Made by a program: the position numbers and the translations under genes
Notes under the pieces: model-generated
Database searches by the model: none
What the model was told of the DNA's origin: nothing
The model's input: the letters and a program-made list of their open reading frames with translations, nothing else
Origin: Wuchereria bancrofti
Taxonomy: Eukaryota > Nematoda > Chromadorea > Rhabditida > Onchocercidae
DNA length: 64,000 nt
Direction of reading: 5' to 3'
Assembly (NCBI GenBank): GCA_005281725.1
Contig: SSBO01000012.1
Coordinates: 4,358,521-4,422,520, forward strand
Shown: piece by piece, positions 1-11,489 of the stretch
How the letters are laid out: each line of letters starts with the position of its first letter
Position numbering within the stretch: position 1 is the first letter of the stretch

Positions 1-148
1 TCCTGTTTGAATTGTTGAAAGATGATTTCTCTTAAAACTTTCCCTACAAAACAGTAAAACAGTGAGCATTCAAATATCAGCCATAATCGAAAAAACGAAC
101 GTCGTATAAATCAAGTAATGAATCCAAAAAGCTCGTCGAACAAATAAC

Positions 149-945
149 CTGAATTAAGCCGAGAACATGTTCTTGTATTACTTGGGGTGCATCGAACTTC
201 GGATCGAGAAGCTTTACAAGTTCGTTTATAAAATCTTTTTGACAAACTAGTTCATGAAATCGAATATCACAATTTTTTACACATGTTTCTAACACTGTTA
301 ATGTATAATTAACAACTGCATTATTTTTCGACATTTGTGAGTGTAGTCGTTTACGAATTGCGCGCATCGCATCACGTCCGCTGTAACAGTCGGTTGAATG
401 GTCTAATGAATTTCTAATCTCGCAGAAATTGGAAAAGCTAATCTTCTATCTCTACTGACCATCAAATTTTAGGGGAAAGGGAAGAAGAAAGAGTGCACAA
501 ACCCTTCTGCCGTGTTGTTAATGAAGTCACAAATTTCCATATTTAATCCCCAATTTTCAGTTGCCAAAACAGTTGCATCAGTCGCCATTTCTACAACAAA
601 TGTTTCTCAAAACAGGAACTGCAGAAGAAAATAAAAGAATATAGTAGAAATCAACATCCCACAGCAAACAACGGATGATACACAAAAATAAGTGCGAAGA
701 ATTTCGTTTGCCGAACTAATTATTTTGCTCTTCCATCTTATCTACACTTCTTCGAACAACATTAGCAAAGCTGCAAATATCACGATAACGTCACCGATTT
801 TGCGTCCAACTGGCGTAGCAAACGGATTGCCCTGAAAGAAGTCGCTAACACGTTCAGTGACTGATGCCGCCGCTTCCTTAGCACTTTCCACTGCATTATT
901 AACCTGCTCTTGCATTTCAGTTGACGCTGAAAGACGATCAGCCAT
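149..945 (-). CDS. TOM1-like VHS-domain endosomal sorting protein, 5' part (gene continues past left edge)
   Basis: Three exons read on the minus strand: 945-795, 590-503 and 380-149, giving 157 residues in continuous phase before the gene leaves the window. TOM1-family proteins bind ubiquitinated cargo, clathrin and Tollip on endosomes through a VHS domain followed by a GAT domain. Seen here: NPFATPVGRKIE near residue 45, ENWGLNMEICDFIN near residue 65, then a long exon with LTVLETCVKNC, all matching the start of the TOM1 VHS domain in order. The GAT domain would lie to the left of base 149. I chose the ATG at 945 because it follows directly after a T-rich AG at 948-946, a likely spliced-leader site; upstream in-frame codons encode a hydrophobic stretch unlike the family. 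The N-terminal extension of about 38 residues before the conserved block is alanine- and glutamate-rich and probably helical. TOM1 versus TOM1L1/L2 cannot be separated from this part. Confidence 0.88.
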
Positions 946-1954
946 CTTAAAAATATCAATGAAGCTTAAATTTCTCAACACAACAAAAGCGAAGCCACCC
1001 CCAACAGCGACAAAATATGAGGCCCACGATTGTCCTATCTTAATATGGCCCATGTGATGAAAACAACTGAAATCAATACAAAATTGTCAAATTATGTGCA
1101 ATCCCCCCAAGCGGGACAGGAAACAAGTTTTATCTCATGCGCTGTCGTTTGTTTCCAGGTAGGGTCCCTAAAGAGATCTCAATTGAAAAATTACGAATAT
1201 TTCCACTATGCAGTTTACATCGACAATGTTATGTAACCATTCTCATCGGTTAAACGAATACTAAGACGATTTGAACAAAGTGAAAACCATCTTAATATAA
1301 CTCCCTTCACTTCAGAAATACAGCAAATTACTGGATTTTATAAACGTTCCAGTTTCCAGTTAACTGTGACAACCATTTTCATGCACTGAATATAAAAAGA
1401 AGATATATAGTAGACCGACATTAAATTCGGCAGAAAAAGAAAATTGGGATAGTTTAACATTATTCACTTGCTATATACAAAACGTATGAGCAGAAAATAT
1501 TAATATTCTACACTTCCTTATTCGGTTCACAAATTAAGAAACCAGAATAAAACTAAACTTCAAGGAGAAAACATGGAAAACAAAAAACTAAGATACAGTA
1601 AAACGTAAGTTCGAAAGTTTCCAGCCGTCTCAGACAATGTTATTAATTTACCGGTCCAAATGACCAGTGAACTGAACAGGTATGCTTGGTATTCACTTAA
1701 TGAGCCTATACAAAATGTAAAGTTTTAGTGGCCAAAATTCATTCTGATATTAAGAAACACACGGTGCTAAGTTTTCACACGTTTCTAGCATTAAAAAGTT
1801 TAATTCACTGCAAAGAAAACAGAACCAAAATACATCTACAAAGTTCCCTGCCTAGAGATAATTTGAAGAGTATATTAGGAAAATCAAGAAACATACAAAT
1901 GAAGAAATACGTTACAAAAAACGAAATGAAACAGTATCCTACAAATAATGAAAA
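946..1954. other. Gap between TOM1-like 5' end and NELF-B 3' end
   Basis: About 1 kb holding the TOM1-like promoter side and the 3' flank of NELF-B, both on the minus strand. Short open frames here have no family resemblance and no paired splice sites. I see no RNA gene or repeat. Confidence 0.5.
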
Positions 1955-4900
1955 TCAAATACATTCATTTCTTCCTGTTATTGTGCAGTCTGAAAGAGAT
2001 TGTACCGTAGTGCCTGACGTACTCGACACTGATCCATCCGCAGACGAGCTTTTCTCCGTCATTTTTGTTCGTATACGTTGGTATTCCTGAGTGTAACGTT
2101 TTAGATCAACCTCAACTTCAAGGCCGCCTAATTCAGATATTTTCTGTAAACACTATAGAATATTATTTAGCAATTTTGCTGTTTAAAAAGTTAATGCAAG
2201 TTAAACAGAAATAACGGAACAAAAAAAACAAAACGATCTGTTACACGATTATAAAAATCATTAAGCAAGTAAAGCAATTCGTGCAAAGAAAATAATGAAA
2301 ATAATAAATAAGAGAGTCGCATGATATCCCACCTCTGGTGCGATTTTGTCTAGGATAAGACGGCAACGAAACTCGCCAACTGAAGACCATAACAGATGCA
2401 CAATACGTAGAAGATGATACTTCACGCCAGGGTAGCGCTGTAAATTTGATAATTTACATGGCAATACAAAGCAGATATTCCACCAAACTTAACTGAAAAA
2501 ATCATAAAATCATTCTCCAAAACATATTTAGAAGAAATTCTTCCAAACATTAAATCAGCATATGAAGGTAATCATCAATCAAGTTTTTATTTGTGCTAAA
2601 TTATAAACCTATGCAAAAATGGCTTACATCCAATCCTTTCAACAGATATTCTTCTATGATGAAATGTGATGCTTGCTCAGTTGATAAAAGATGATCAAAC
2701 GGTGCAGACTGTAGCAACCGGTGAATTACCAGATGTATCCATGGATCACAAAAGGAAACCTAGAACTGTTAGAAATCTTGTTGGATACACTTCTTAAGTG
2801 GTATCAAAACTATTTCACTCTGAATTTCGCACCTTATATTTTAAGCGAGGTAGTGCTTTCAGGTACCGCATAATGCCTGGTAAATCTGAAACACGACGCT
2901 TGCTTGAAAGAACATCCAAAATATAATGAATCCAGAGTAAGGCACACGTCACATCCGTCTTTAAGAAACTCAACATTTCTTCGGAAGGATCAGAAAGAAA
3001 ATCACTCGCAGGATTTTCATCAATAATTTCATCTACAAAACAACTTAATGACAAACTGTGGTCACTCCGAAATGTTATTGGTATAAGATAAAGATGATCA
3101 AATTTAGAACATTAGTCGCTTAAATACTAAAGAAAATTGTTTAGTTTACACCAAGATTCAAAATCCTGGATCAATTCTAGTAAAAATGATATCTGTAGAT
3201 CAATCCACTCCAAAGCTGAACCAGTCTTTTTCAACTCTGCGACATTCAAACACCCTTCAATGATTCGCTGTATTTCTGGCTATCTTGTGTAGCTCCTAGC
3301 AAAACTACTGGTGATCTAGTTCACTTACCTGGCGCCCGACTGAGTTCGTATCGTATTACGTCTTCTACAATAAATGTAGTAAAAGAAGCTAGAAATTTCG
3401 TAAAAACGACAGCGTCAACATTCTGCAAGGCAGTCATATCGTTAGTTGATAAGACGCTATGTGCAGAAGCTCCAAATGATAATAACCTGAAAGTATATAT
3501 ATATATAAAACAATTTATCTGAATGAAATCTAAGAGTTGTTCAAATCAAACCTCAGAAGAAGTTGCAAGGGAACTAATTCTCTCGGCAACTGACCAGTAG
3601 CATGCAAAGCTGAATCGCGCAATACTTTAATGGCCATTGAGCATAAGAAGTGTATAACATGTGCGTCACCAGCAATCATTGCTAAATCCCCAATTACCTG
3701 ACAGCAAAAAGAGTTAATTAGAAGATTTTAAAATAGGTATGACATGCACAAAGCATGGTACCATTTATGGACACTCCTGGAACTGAACTAAACACATTTT
3801 GAAATTTTCAAGATGAGAAAAAATTTCCACTTAATATTGGATTAAGGAGTATGAACAATTCGGACACCGTAAGTCCGATCATTAAACTGACTGAAGAAGC
3901 CCAAGATTTGACGAATGACATTGTTATATTCGTTTACGAGGGCTAAACAAGACTAGACCTAATAGAATATTAGATAAGTTTAAAGTTTAAAAAACATTGC
4001 ACAACTTCTGCTTTAGTTTTCTTCGTTGATTCCAATATATTTTTCAGTTTGATTGTCTGTTGCGCATCCAAATGTTTGTCTCTGACACATGCATCCAAAC
4101 ACCAAGCCAAGTCATGACATGGATCTAAAAGTTAATAAATTTTTTTTGAAAAATTTCTAACAGTGCTTTCCACAGCCACTTTGTAGCCTAAATATTATGA
4201 TACAGAACCTGATCGGATTACAGATTCAATATTTAAATCATGAGCAGACATCACAAGTTCCATTCGCAATGAACAGTATATTGCATCAGCAGATTTCAGA
4301 AAACGTTCACGGATAACGTTGTTCAATCGTCGATATAACGGTTCCTGATGACCAACCATTGTCATTAGCTCTATAAATTACACTGCTGAAAGATTGTGAT
4401 TAGTTTTATGATGGTTGAGTTTTTTAGAAATAGATCAGAAAACTGCTCTCAAATTTCAGCTTTGAATTAGAAAAAATCGATATCATTTACCTAAAATTTG
4501 CGGCCACTGCCGTCTGGATTTAGTTGTTTCACATGTAAAATAGTTCGTTGGTGACTGGTCCACTGTTTGCATAACTTTCTGCTTTTCATCAATATAGGAA
4601 TCTATAACTGGAAGTATTGCATCCATGTATAATGAATCGTTCTTCAGCCAAATTTGTTGTCGTACTGTAACCGCACAACTGTCGTAAAATTCCCGATCAG
4701 TCACAATCACTTTTAAGTACCTGATTAAATTCAACCCACTCAAGAAAATAAATGAAGTTCAAAGCAAAATAAAATTCAGGAAATTATGATCATTACCTGC
4801 GTAAGTAATTGTTGAGAAGAGTGTGTTATGCCAAAAAAGTTTGCAAAGTAAGGACACACATCTCTGTTGTATTTAATGACCATATATGTAGTTCGATGCA

Positions 4901-6287
4901 GAAAATACGACCGACCTATTCATACCTCAACTAGTCACTAACAAAAAATTCAAATCGGGGCATCCTGTGTGGAACAGAAAGCATTTGCTATATTCTAAAG
5001 TTATAAACAAGACGTTGCATGAGCACCGGACAGCTCAACAGTCCTTCCAGAGGAAGATAAAGGATGAAGGAAAAAGTTTTTAGGAAAAACTGAATATCAT
5101 TTGTTGATCATCTACGACTTCGATTTCGGCCACTTCACTCTTATATCGAATAGCGTTTTTTCCGTCTTTTTCCGTCACATACAGAGATAATGGATATGGC
5201 TAATAAAATGCCTTACTAATATAAGGTTTCACAGAAAATGCAGCAAAATGAATGGCGAAGCTCTAAGAACATCTTCTGCACCTAAAAACGTTATTTTTTC
5301 GTTCCCAACAAGTTTTTTACTTCCAAAAACGTCATTGATTAATACCTACCGATCTGGAGCTTTTGGTAGTTGCTTCAGTGTTTCTAACACAAAAGGTCGA
5401 ATGCTAGGGACTCGGTACAGTTTGAAACTCTTCTCCAGCTGCTTTTCTAATAACTGCACTGACTCTACAGTTCTTGCCGCACCTAGATTTTTGATTTTTG
5501 CAAGCAGCAAGTCCGATATATTATTGGCTGCCTGGAAACATCCATTACGAAGGGAATGAAAAACGTATCGGTTACAAACATGCAAACCACTTTGCCACTT
5601 TCCAAATATAAAACAACTTACTTCTTCATGGAATTCTGTCCTGCGAATATTATGCAAATCGAGAAGTCGTAATGCAGGATTTAATGTCGGTAGCTGAAAA
5701 TAACTACCGTGAAGTGATGTCAATAACTTCAGAAAATGTGAATTCTTAAGAGTAATAAATTAGGTCGTAATAGCTAGCTCAAAGACAATTTCACAAGAAA
5801 TATGCAAATATATCGCAAATTATACGTTCACCTAACGAGAATACCGACAGCAAAATAATGATTGCTAAAACAAAAAAGTAGCGACAAACACACACATATG
5901 CGTACCATCTTTGTGAAAAATGGAATGAACTGTTAAAAAGAAAAGCACTTCATCAGTGTCGAACTGAGAATAGTAATTATTACCATAATTTTTAGCATCA
6001 GATGAAATGGATATATGGTAGAGAAATATTGACAAAGACAGTAATTATTCAAATTTTATGCATCCATAAGTTTTTGAAACGATAACTATTCTCACAATAA
6101 AGCCCTGCATTAGAATTATGCAAAATCTAACGAATACCTTAATACTATTTCGTTCCTGGAAATTTTTGATCGTTTCGATAGGATCCGCACATGTCATTAA
6201 CAAATGTCGCAGCCTTCTAGAACCATCGATATTCTGATTTTCCAGATCCGTTACCCATCGTTTCTCCGCGTCAAGAGATGACCCCAT
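1955..6287 (-). CDS. nelfb: Negative elongation factor B (NELF-B / COBRA1)
   Basis: Twelve exons on the minus strand join in phase to about 614 residues (human about 580): 6287-6138, 5693-5622, 5531-5350, 4720-4491, 4370-4209, 4124-4006, 3697-3552, 3486-3329, 3032-2833, 2759-2628, 2437-2333 and 2143-1955 (TGA). NELF-B is the scaffold subunit of the NELF complex that, with DSIF, holds RNA polymerase II in promoter-proximal pause. Colinear matches to human NELF-B: TCADPIETIKNFQERN (exon 1), LLDLHNIRRTEFHEE (exon 2), LEKSFKLYRVPSIRP (exon 3), CAVTVRQQIW (exon 4), DPCHDLAWCLDACVRD (exon 6) and GDLAMI (exon 7). Later exons align in order but less strongly, and the last 50 residues are serine/threonine-rich. 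The ATG at 6287 begins MGSSLDAEKRW, a little upstream of the conserved block. The gene is divergent from the gene at 7.0 kb, with about 700 bp between. Splice phases agree at every junction, so the gene looks intact. Confidence 0.93.
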
Positions 6288-7029
6288 GGTCTTTTTGATT
6301 TTGAAAGTATATGACTAAAGCAAAATGAGTTTGAAGCAGTGAATATTAGATCATTTTAAAACCATGAGCAGTCATAGTGGAATAGAAGTATCTTTTAAAA
6401 ACCTTTCAAGCAGATTATTTGTTTTCACTTCCTGTAAAATAAAAGATATAACACAGTCTGTGCGATCAGAATCTACATTTCTACTGCAATTTAGTCTCAA
6501 AATAAACCTTCGTTATCCAACAAGTCTGAAACACACGATATCATCTTAAAGTGCCAATCAAATGTTTTAGTGGAAACCACCCATAATGTTTACAACAATC
6601 ACCAACCAGCCGCTGAATATTGTTATTAAGTGGGACGAAAAAGTGGGGGGACCTTTGTTGCTCGAGATGTGGTCGATCTCTCAGTGCGCGAAAGAGAAGC
6701 ATTTCAGTTCATTGTGTTGTTTTAGGTTTTCACTGTAAGTATAGGATGTTGAGGACAGGGACCAACAATTACCCGACGTGTTCGGGGATGAATAGAGCAA
6801 ATGCATTACACCTACACTTCTCGCGGTTATGTCTTGGCGGTGAGATTGTTCAAGTACCGACCGTCATTGTAGAACAGGTTCGTTGTGCATTCATCCACAT
6901 ACCTCTACCTAGGTTAAATACCGAGTAAGTTCTGGTTACTCAAAATGACTTAAAGTGTTTCTAATTGTGTTATATTTATGCATGATTTAAAGTACGCTTT
7001 TTATTCAACATTCAATATATTCTTTCAGG
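6288..7029. other. Divergent promoter region, with possible first exon of the next plus-strand gene
   Basis: This separates NELF-B (minus) from the plus-strand gene at 7.0-9.25 kb. The open frame at 6620-6928 ends at a good donor (GTAAGT just after 6924) and could be an upstream exon: used with an acceptor at 7041-7043 it keeps frame with the following exon. The alternative acceptor at 7027-7029 requires a different upstream phase. I could not decide between them, so the true start codon is unknown. Confidence 0.35.
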
Positions 7030-9250
7030 AAACCGTATTCAGGGCTGTGATAACTAAACATGCATTTCGAAGTCTCGGTATCGACACGCAAAATTACCTG
7101 AAGGTTGTAATTCATAACTCTCGATCGTTCTTACCAGTGCACGCCTATACAGCATTTAATTATTTAGAAATAATTCGAGAACAATATTTCAGCGTTTCTT
7201 GCCCAAGTATGAAGGATCAAGTAAGGATGAAGAGCAAATTCTGGATATTGTGTTCACAGCAGATCCAAATTTGTATTTTGGAAACCCGCTGGGAAAACTA
7301 CATTCAAAAATTCGATGTAAGCTCAATTCGTTATTTCTTAATAAACATAATTTATGCAGCATGATTGAGGTATACATCTCTGTCTTCCTCGATTAAATTT
7401 GCTAGATAGATCAATTCTCTACTGTATATGCGTATTAATCTATTAAGTCTTAATTTTATGTTTCTACAATAAAGTGAAACTTTCTAGACATTTTTAGGTG
7501 GTTTTAGGTAGTGTATTAAGTCTTAATTTTATGTTTCTACAATAAAGTGAAACTTTCTAGACATTTTTAGGTGGTTGGTTTAATCCAGAAAGACCGTCAG
7601 ATCAAGTACAGCTACGTGACAATCGCAGGGTTTTGTATGACCATTACATACGCCATTATTATATGACTGTTTTGAAATCACTTCTCATTTCCAGAAATGT
7701 AAGTGTTTTTAGGCGCAGTTCAAGGTAAATTCGGTGTGATATGAGATTGGGAAGAGGAGATGAATTTAAGAAGTAACGGTTAGTATGGACGAAAATGTTC
7801 ATTTCTTATAACTAATTTGGCCGATTTCAAAACCATAATTATGGAATCATAATTATTTTCGATGTTGTATATGTTTTGTTCTGTAGTTTTGAATTTTAAG
7901 ATTTAGTCATGTTTCGCCTCAGAAAATTGTTGATTTGCCCACTTTGGCATGTGTTATATTATCGTTTCACTGTATACACAACAGTTTTAGAGGGAATTCG
8001 TTAAATATACTAATTCAAGTGTGTTTGAAGAACCCACAGCGAGGAGAGTGCTTACTCCGGGTTTTTTTCGTAAATCAAAAATATCAAAAAGAATTAAATG
8101 GCGTACTGCAGCTCGGCTGCGAGTGTAAGTTTCAAAATAAATTTATTTTTTAAGTGGTATAAACTTTTCAACTGATATTTGTTTAAGCATTTGATGTATA
8201 ATTCATACCCAGTTGTTTGTGATAGTCATATGCTGATGAACGATGTTCAGTTCTTATTTAATTGCAAAAATTCTGTTCATAATATAAATTTGCACGATGG
8301 TTATTCGTGTCCATTACTGATTATTTTGCATAAAATTGCAGAATATTAGACCGAGTGAGAGAGGAGGTTGGGGAAAAAGCAGGCTTCTCTTCGGATGAAG
8401 AAGGTAGGCTTCCGTGATATTATTTTGACTTTACGGTTAATGTTTTGAAATTGTACATATTGTTTTAATTTTTTAATCAAGGACTTTCCCATTGCACATT
8501 GTGGAAGGAAAAAAAAAAGTTTCATGTGGATGTGCACTACGGAATGCTAATTTTTCAACAGAGATCGAACTGTCAATAATGAATAAATTTGGTTTCACTA
8601 AAACCAAATGAACACTTTTAAATGCTTTATTCGTGAAAGTGCACTTAATTAAATATCTTCTTAATGTGGTTTCGTTTATATATTATTTAGCTTTCAGAAT
8701 TCGGTGATTTAAATAAGATTCCAGTGGCTCGTGCTGGGCAGAGCACTCTTTTTTGCCCTGATTTTGTTGGTAAATTTTGTAATTTGAGGAAGTTTTGTAC
8801 AGATTTAGTTTATTTTCTTGTGAAAATATAATTATTAATTTCATGTTCTATAATATTTAGAAAGTACTTTGTTTATTCTGTGTTCTATTTCTACCACTGA
8901 CTGAAACTTCATTGGAGGAGATGTTGAACATATGTTTGGAATGGTTGGTTTCCAAAATGCCTTCTTTCAGATTATGATCTGCATCAACCAATTTACATGG
9001 ATGATGTCAAACGGATGCTGAAAGATTATAAAAATCTAAAGGAACAGGAACCTGTATGTTACTTATAAAATTCAATTTTGCTGAACTAGTAGTTTTTAAT
9101 ACGTTTGTTTAGGACTCACCTTCTCTGGATATTTCGGACATTGGTATTGAAAACGTTTATGAAAGAGCCGGTGTGGCTTGCATTGCTGAAAGGAATTTGT
9201 CTGCTGAAGTTTCTGAGGCGATGAAAATGCCATTTAAATCAATAAAATAA
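7030..9250 (+). CDS. Unrecognised multi-exon gene (hydrophilic protein, 5' end unresolved)
   Basis: Exons that join in phase: 7030 (or 7044)-7103, 7193-7316, 7571-7698, 7991-8124, 8342-8403, 8698-8769, 8971-9053 and 9113-9250 (TAA). Donors and acceptors are close to consensus at nearly every junction, for example GTAAGC after 7316 and GTAAGT after 7698 and 8124. The joined product is about 235 residues, mostly charged, with a basic patch (FFRKSKISKRIKWR) around the middle and an acidic stretch (SSDEEEFGDL) after it. I see no signal peptide or membrane segment and do not recognise a family. A 12-base AG..GT-flanked segment after the AG at about 7710 could be a microexon adding four residues in frame. 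The start lies upstream in 6.6-7.0 kb. The gene is real on splice-phase grounds, but its function is unknown. Confidence 0.6.
7441..7576 (+). repeat. Perfect 63-bp tandem duplication spanning a 3' splice site
   Basis: Bases 7441-7503 and 7514-7576 are identical by eye, with a 73-bp period. Each copy holds a T-rich tract ending in TTTTTAG followed by GTGGTT, so the acceptor of the exon at 7571 and its first six coding bases exist twice. Only the downstream copy keeps the reading frame open; entering at the upstream copy meets TAG within five codons. Confidence 0.9.
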
Positions 9251-10291
9251 ATTTGTCATGGTGAATTTGTATCAGTATAACTTGTGTGGATTTTAGATAT
9301 ATACCATGATAAAGTGCATTATTTTACCGTCTATGATGCCATATTTCTTTTAATAAATTTTGTTACCTAGTTAAAGTTGTGAGATTGATGTCTCAGCCAT
9401 TATACAACTTTCATTATATGCATAGCATAATGAATAAACCGATCAAATTACTTGTGTAGATAATTTTAAATGATGGCCATAACACCCAAGTTATCTAGAT
9501 TTCTTTGCTATTTTCATTTTAGGTAAAAGATGAAAGTTAGTAAAATGAGAATGGATTTTTGTCGGATATTCGCAGTTGATTTCCTGAGTTTATTGGGTTC
9601 TCTTACAAGCCAAGATTCAGGATCCTGGCGCAGGGTTTTCCTCGGAATCAGGTTTGGAGCGAGCTGAGATCCTGGATAACGTGATATTTAATCGACTGTA
9701 GGGAGCCGCGTCATCAATATTTTAGTGGTAACGAGACCGTTAAGTATAGTTGGTAATCAGGTAACGAGATTTGTCAGAAGATTTTTTATATTCATCTTCG
9801 GACTTTCCACTTCACTTAACGGAAAGGTTTCTTTCATTTTCTGCATTGTACTTTTAAAAGATGCATGTCAGTGTGATTTTCTACTTATTGGGATCGTTAA
9901 ATAATATCGCTTACTTAGTGCATGGCTGGGAAAATGCTGCTTGCCTTTTTTCGGCTCTTTTTTGCTGTTTGAAAATAATGTGTTCACAGCGTAAATGTTG
10001 AAATACTGCAAGTTCTTCTACAGAACTTTATCAATGAATTATAGATCTATTAAGTTAGCATAAGTTAGGGATGAAATGCAGTTTAAGTCGACTGTATAGT
10101 AATTTACAAATCTATGTGTGAATTGTTTGATTCCTTTGACTCGTCATTTTATGAAGGATTCACAGAAGTAAAGTAACAAGTTATTGGTTGCAGTTGATTC
10201 TCATTTGGAGTTGTAAATTTTGATAACCGATAAATAATGTAATAAAGTATGCGAAGTTTTCTGTGTTTTAGGTTTCACGATGTTTTCTTAG
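9251..10291. other. Intergenic region before MGAT2
   Basis: About 1 kb with no open frame or splice-paired exon that I can support. It contains the 3' flank of the unknown gene (AATAAA overlaps its stop and another AATAAA-like site lies near 9350) and the promoter of MGAT2. A T-rich AG near 10271 precedes the MGAT2 start and may be its spliced-leader acceptor. Confidence 0.45.
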
Positions 10292-11455
10292 ATGATCCGT
10301 CACAGATTGCGTTGTTTAAATGCAATCATCGTTATCTTATTTGTAAGTTTTATGTTTATTTTTGTTTTGAGATTATAGATTTATTTGTTTTGATTCACTA
10401 AAATAATGGATTATTAATATCAGCACAAATAACCGTAATAACTATATCAGGCGTAGCAATAATTAACCCTGCTCGCTTATGGTAGATATTACGTACGGTA
10501 AAATACTATATGATGGTAACAATAGCTAGATTTGGGAAAGAACAATCGAGAAAACCTGGGACCAAAATTTGGGTGTCACAAGCCGCATTTAATTGCAGTA
10601 ATAAGAATTTCTGAAGCTTTTTTTTCGACAGTTCCCATTTACTTTCCTTTCTCTTATTTTTTCTTGACTCTGAACTACCAGTGGCAGTAAGTATACAGAT
10701 ACATTTCTCGTTATATAGTGAATATTTTAACTGCCGTATAGTCGTAATGGTAATTTTGTTATAAACTCACCAGGTGATGTCACCATGATGTTCTTGATAT
10801 AGTGTATTTCCGTACATTTGGTTAATTATACCATTTTTCCACGTACAGCTGATATAGAAAACCTTTTTCTAGGTAGGGTTTTTTATGATCTATTTACAAA
10901 CCCCATATCTAAGTGCTAGTGAAAACTTTGAACGTTCACGATACGATGCTCCAAAAAAAGAATCAGTCTCTGAACAAGATGATGTAAGTTTTTCTGCAAA
11001 ACATTTCATATATTTGGTTCTATATTTAGATTAAATTAGAGAATTTAATTGGGTGAAACACCAGATTCTTATTAGTGAAAGGACCATTTGTGTTTTGCGT
11101 CTTCTTGACCAATTTAACTGCTTATTAGGTGGTGCAACTGAATGGTACCGATTATGTCCAGAATTAATTTCACATGCAGGACTCTGTTTTTAACAAGCAT
11201 AAATTTACGAAACAATTTTTTTTTTTAAGATGTTTTGTCTTGTTGCAGCGGAAATTTGAATTGGGATGGACGTTTCGAACTACACCGTTACCTTTAAGCA
11301 AAGAAGAAATTATCCGTTCTATTGAGTTTCTTAACGCAAACTATGAGATTCTGAATACGGATAAGTATATTCAATTGCAAAGTATAGAAATTGTACTGGT
11401 TGTTCAAGTAAGTTCCTTTAAAATTCCATTTATGTTAAAATATAATTTACGATGC

Positions 11456-11489
<34 letters not shown>

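Noticed and set aside
946..1053. In-frame upstream codons of the TOM1-like first exon, encoding a hydrophobic membrane-like segment
   Set aside because: TOM1 proteins are cytosolic, and a T-rich AG lies immediately before the ATG at 945, so this stretch is better read as 5' flank removed by trans-splicing.
5248..5559. Plus-strand open frame of 103 codons
   Set aside because: It is antisense to a clearly conserved NELF-B exon and has no homology of its own.
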